NCBI RefSeq assembly: GCF_018835585.1
Contig: NZ_JAHGVE010000001.1
Coordinates: 186,001 to 250,000, forward strand
DNA length: 64,000 nucleotides
Direction of reading: 5' to 3'
DNA from: Pelorhabdus rhamnosifermentans
GTDB taxonomy: Bacteria; Bacillota; Negativicutes; UMGS1260
Shown: in pieces, positions 61,234-64,000 of the stretch
Layout: every line of letters starts with the position of its first letter
Position numbering within the stretch: the first letter of the stretch is position 1
Notes under the pieces: model-generated
Database searches by the model: none
Told to the model about the DNA's origin: nothing
What the model saw: the letters and a program-made list of their open reading frames with translations, nothing else
Translations under genes and position numbers: made by a program

Positions 61234-64000
61234 ATGGGAAATCTGCATTGGGAGCGAGGATCATTGTTCAATATAGTAATCAGGCGATTGCCAGACATTC
61301 ACTTTATCGATACTGAGAAGGATTATACATTAAAATTATCGGAATGTGGAAGAAAAATACGATATTTGAGTGAAGTTATTCAAGTTAAATTTGGTGAGAA
61401 AAAGAAAATTGGTCTAGTTTTCCCTTCCGCTCCTGAACTAGTATTACAATGGTTAGCTGTTCTTGATGCTGGAAAAGAACCGTTAATTCTGCAATATCCC
61501 ACCAAAAAACAGAGTCTTAATTATTGGCAGGGATCAGTATTACATACTATTCAAGAGATTGGTATTGAAGGCATAATTTGTGATAAACAATTAGAAGAGC
61601 TAAAGCCTATTTTTGAAGAAAAAACGACTGTGCTATTTTTTGATGGAAATTATGGGGAAGCTGATTCGGTATGCGAAAAAATAGTTAGCGGTTCTGTAAT
61701 TCAATTGTCCTCTGGTACTACTGGTTATCGTAAGGCAGTAAGGTTTTCTATTCAGCAATTAGAAAAGCATGCTGTTAGATATAACAGCATGTTAAATTTA
61801 ACTAATGATGATTGTATTGTGTCATGGCTTCCGTTATACCATGATATGGGTTTTATTGCTTGTTTTATTATGCCATTAATTCTTTCTATACCAATTGTTA
61901 TGATGGATCCTATAACGTGGGTAGAAAATAGAGAATTGCTATTTGCGGCTATTTCTAAATATAATGGTACTATATGCTATATGCCTAATTTTGGATTTGA
62001 AGTAATGGCACATGTAAAATGGGGAAAACCATTGTCTACTATGAGGCATTGGATTTCTTGTTCAGAGCCGACGTATTATAAAACTATTGAGAAATTTTGT
62101 AAGGTAACAGGAACTGATTCTGGTATTGTTTCTACATGTTATGCTATGGCTGAAAATGTGTTTGCAATTTCAAAGAGTGATGGTTTTAAAATAAAGGAGC
62201 ATAATGGTAAGCATACCGTAAGTTGTGGTGCTCTAGTTCCAAATACTTTTGTGAAATTTGTTGATGGCGAGATTTATGTCAAAAGCGATACATCTATTTC
62301 TTCTTATATGGATGGCGTATCTATTATAGACTCAGATGGATATTATCCGACTGGGGATATGGGGTTTATGGATGAAGGTCAGCTATTTATTGAAGGTCGA
62401 AAACATGATGTAATGATTCAGGCTGGGAAAAAATACATGCTAAGTGATTTGGATTTTCTTCTAAATGAAACTGTTCCTGATTGCAGAGGTCGTGGTGCCT
62501 GCGTGGCCATTGAGGATTCGAGAATGGGAACACAAACATTGTGTGTGATTTTGGAAAGAGAGAAATTCTTTGATAAAAGTGAATACAATGAAATTTATAA
62601 AAAGTTATCAGCGGTATTTCCTCTAGAAAGTTTTGAACTAGAGTTTGTGCCTGAAGAATTTATCACTAAAACATCATCAGGAAAAATAAACCGTAAAAAA
62701 ACAGCTAATGATGTTATTTTGGCGCGAGAATGGCAGAAAAATGAAAAAGGTGTATCTGGAAAAAATATTAGGAATGAAATAGGACGTTTTTTTTCCTATT
62801 TGCCTTATGATCTACCTATAAAAGATGTGCTTGATTCACTTGGGTATGTTCTAATAAATGTTATTGCCGATGAATTTGGTATTAGTATTTCTCAGCAGAT
62901 GAGTTTAGAAGAGATAATTGAAAAAGTGGACACTTTTTCTACTGATGAAGATGAATGTTTAGAAGAAGAGTGTCTGTATATTGTATCTTTATGGGATTAT
63001 TGGGGGACTATCTATGAAGGAGATCCCGTTAAAACGGAACAGATTCAAAAAATTTCAGCGGAAATTGGTGTACCAATAAGATTTGAACATATTTGCCTGC
63101 CTCCGCGAGCAGAGCTTGTTTTAAATGATCTGATCTTCTCGGACTATTTTTTATGTCGGGACTACGATGATAGATATAAAGACTATTTAGATTGTATTCG
63201 CAAAATAAAACGAGCAAGTATTCTTCTTTTTAATGATGCATCAGAATATGGATTTGTAAAAGAACAATGCGTTTTTCCAAAAATGAATAAAAGTTTTAAG
63301 CGGAGTTCAAGTGCTGATTATCTTGCTGTTAGGTATCAAAAATATGCATGGCAGCATCATTTGTTGCCAATTGATTTAGTGGGAGCTTCTGAATTTCCAG
63401 TAACTAATCGAGATGAAATTTTCAAAAATCTTGTTGAGTATCTTGATATTCCTATATTTAGGGCAGCTTATTCGGGGACATGGCGGGATTATACTACGAA
63501 TTGGGAATTTAAAGATTTTAATAATCAAAGTAATTATTATAAAGAAAACTTTTTTTCAGCACTTACTGATTTTCTAATCGCTAATAAGAATAAGTGGAAA
63601 TTAAGAAGTTTTCCAAAATCAGATGCTATTGTCAAATATAATGATGCAATGCATTTTTGTGCATTTTGTATTAATCCTGCGGTCATAGAGAAAGTATTAA
63701 AACAATTTAATAGTTTTATAATTCATGGCTGGCCTAATAGCCTTCCTTATTTAACGAAGCGACTTAAAGAAGAAAATAAAGATTTTGTTTTTGTAACAAC
63801 GCTTGATTCAAAAGATGGATTTGGAAAATTAGAACAGAAATATGAGTGTATTCTTCAGACTGGTCCATGGTTAATTGAGCGATATTGTAAGTCTTTGCTT
63901 CCTGTTATTCAGATAGTCGAGAGTAGTAGGACTACTCCTAAAATGGTTAATGTTCCTGCTGAATTAAAAATTGCAGACAGTGAATATTTTTTAGGATCCA
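61234..64000 (+). CDS. AMP-ligase - acyl carrier - unknown domain protein, 3' end missing
   Basis: At least 922 residues, open to the window edge. The adenylation domain (about 1-500) has the phosphate loop LSSGTTGYRK (158-167), LPLYHDMGF (199-207), typical of fatty-acyl-AMP ligases, YPTGDMGF and a KTSSGKINRKK ending with the catalytic Lys. A carrier domain follows (511-565): its DVLDSLGYVLI has the phosphopantetheine serine at 535. From about 575 to the end the sequence (IVSLWDYWGTIYEGD..., PLPP- and His-containing segments) matches nothing I recognise. It would activate an acid as AMP ester, load its own carrier, and presumably pass it on. ATG 61234 follows TTAGGAG, three bases after wbqC. 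Confidence 0.78.
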   Translation, partial: MGNLHWERGSLFNIVIRRLPDIHFIDTEKDYTLKLSECGRKIRYLSEVIQVKFGEKKKIGLVFPSAPELVLQWLAVLDAGKEPLILQYPTKKQSLNYWQGSVLHTIQEIGIEGIICDKQLEELKPIFEEKTTVLFFDGNYGEADSVCEKIVSGSVIQLSSGTTGYRKAVRFSIQQLEKHAVRYNSMLNLTNDDCIVSWLPLYHDMGFIACFIMPLILSIPIVMMDPITWVENRELLFAAISKYNGTICYMPNFGFEVMAHVKWGKPLSTMRHWISCSEPTYYKTIEKFCKVTGTDSGIVSTCYAMAENVFAISKSDGFKIKEHNGKHTVSCGALVPNTFVKFVDGEIYVKSDTSISSYMDGVSIIDSDGYYPTGDMGFMDEGQLFIEGRKHDVMIQAGKKYMLSDLDFLLNETVPDCRGRGACVAIEDSRMGTQTLCVILEREKFFDKSEYNEIYKKLSAVFPLESFELEFVPEEFITKTSSGKINRKKTANDVILAREWQKNEKGVSGKNIRNEIGRFFSYLPYDLPIKDVLDSLGYVLINVIADEFGISISQQMSLEEIIEKVDTFSTDEDECLEEECLYIVSLWDYWGTIYEGDPVKTEQIQKISAEIGVPIRFEHICLPPRAELVLNDLIFSDYFLCRDYDDRYKDYLDCIRKIKRASILLFNDASEYGFVKEQCVFPKMNKSFKRSSSADYLAVRYQKYAWQHHLLPIDLVGASEFPVTNRDEIFKNLVEYLDIPIFRAAYSGTWRDYTTNWEFKDFNNQSNYYKENFFSALTDFLIANKNKWKLRSFPKSDAIVKYNDAMHFCAFCINPAVIEKVLKQFNSFIIHGWPNSLPYLTKRLKEENKDFVFVTTLDSKDGFGKLEQKYECILQTGPWLIERYCKSLLPVIQIVESSRTTPKMVNVPAELKIADSEYFLGS

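Overview
The window reads as a chromosomal segment of a motile, diderm member of the Firmicutes, most likely a Negativicute of the Sporomusa/Pelosinus type. Three things suggest this. The motility genes follow the Bacillus order comF - yvyF - flgM - flgN - flgK - flgL - yviE - fliW - csrA - hag. Envelope genes that need an outer membrane occur beside them (a PilQ/GspD-type secretin and a large exported beta-rich protein). Shine-Dalgarno sites are strong and base composition is moderate to low GC. The species assignment is inference.

Left part (1-16.3 kb): a truncated alpha-xylosidase gene divergent from an AraC regulator; a secreted tandem CHAP-like protein and a secreted alpha/beta hydrolase; a patch of decayed DNA (a RAYT transposase tail flanked by inverted GGGACGGTTCTA repeats and a frameshifted HD-GYP fragment); a Cro/C1-type regulator whose S24 domain has lost its catalytic Ser and Lys, facing a strong promoter with palindromic operators; a polyol/sugar operon (galactitol-type EIIC, FGGY kinase, SDR, class II aldolase, 2-hydroxyacid dehydrogenase); and a three-gene operon that probably runs acetyl-CoA + oxaloacetate -> citrate -> isocitrate -> 2-oxoglutarate with a Re-type citrate synthase.

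Middle part (16.3-34 kb): a coiled-coil protein paralogous to one at 4.6 kb; an exported beta-rich protein; a sugar-nucleotide operon (manC, galU, galE, pgi); PilP-like and secretin genes followed by a NarL-type response regulator; an ABC-F ATPase; a sigma factor followed by three tiny conserved genes (DUF1659, DUF2922, YvrJ); recD2 overlapping comF; and an HD-GYP gene inserted between comF and yvyF on the other strand.

Right part (34.3-64 kb): the late flagellar regulon. FlgM/FlgN/FlgK/FlgL, FliW and CsrA are followed by four tandem flagellin genes. Each has its own sigma-28-type promoter, a leader hairpin presenting GGA in a four-base loop, a second GGA motif in the ribosome binding site, and its own terminator. 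The hairpin stems covary among the four copies, which supports a conserved CsrA-binding RNA and a FliW-CsrA-flagellin switch. Then come flaG, fliD, a small winged-helix gene, a Maf-type flagellin glycosyltransferase, fliS and a fliT-like gene. The last 14 kb is a nonulosonic-acid glycosylation island: pseB-pseC-pseG-spsF-like, then a visibly more AT-rich block with legB-like, nucleotidyltransferase, epimerase, SPASM radical SAM, neuB-spsF-spsG-like genes, a WbqC-family gene, and a very large truncated protein with an AMP-ligase domain, an acyl-carrier domain (DSL motif) and an unrecognised C-terminal region. That last block is the best candidate for an undescribed system: an activated acyl group made and carried locally to decorate a flagellar sugar.
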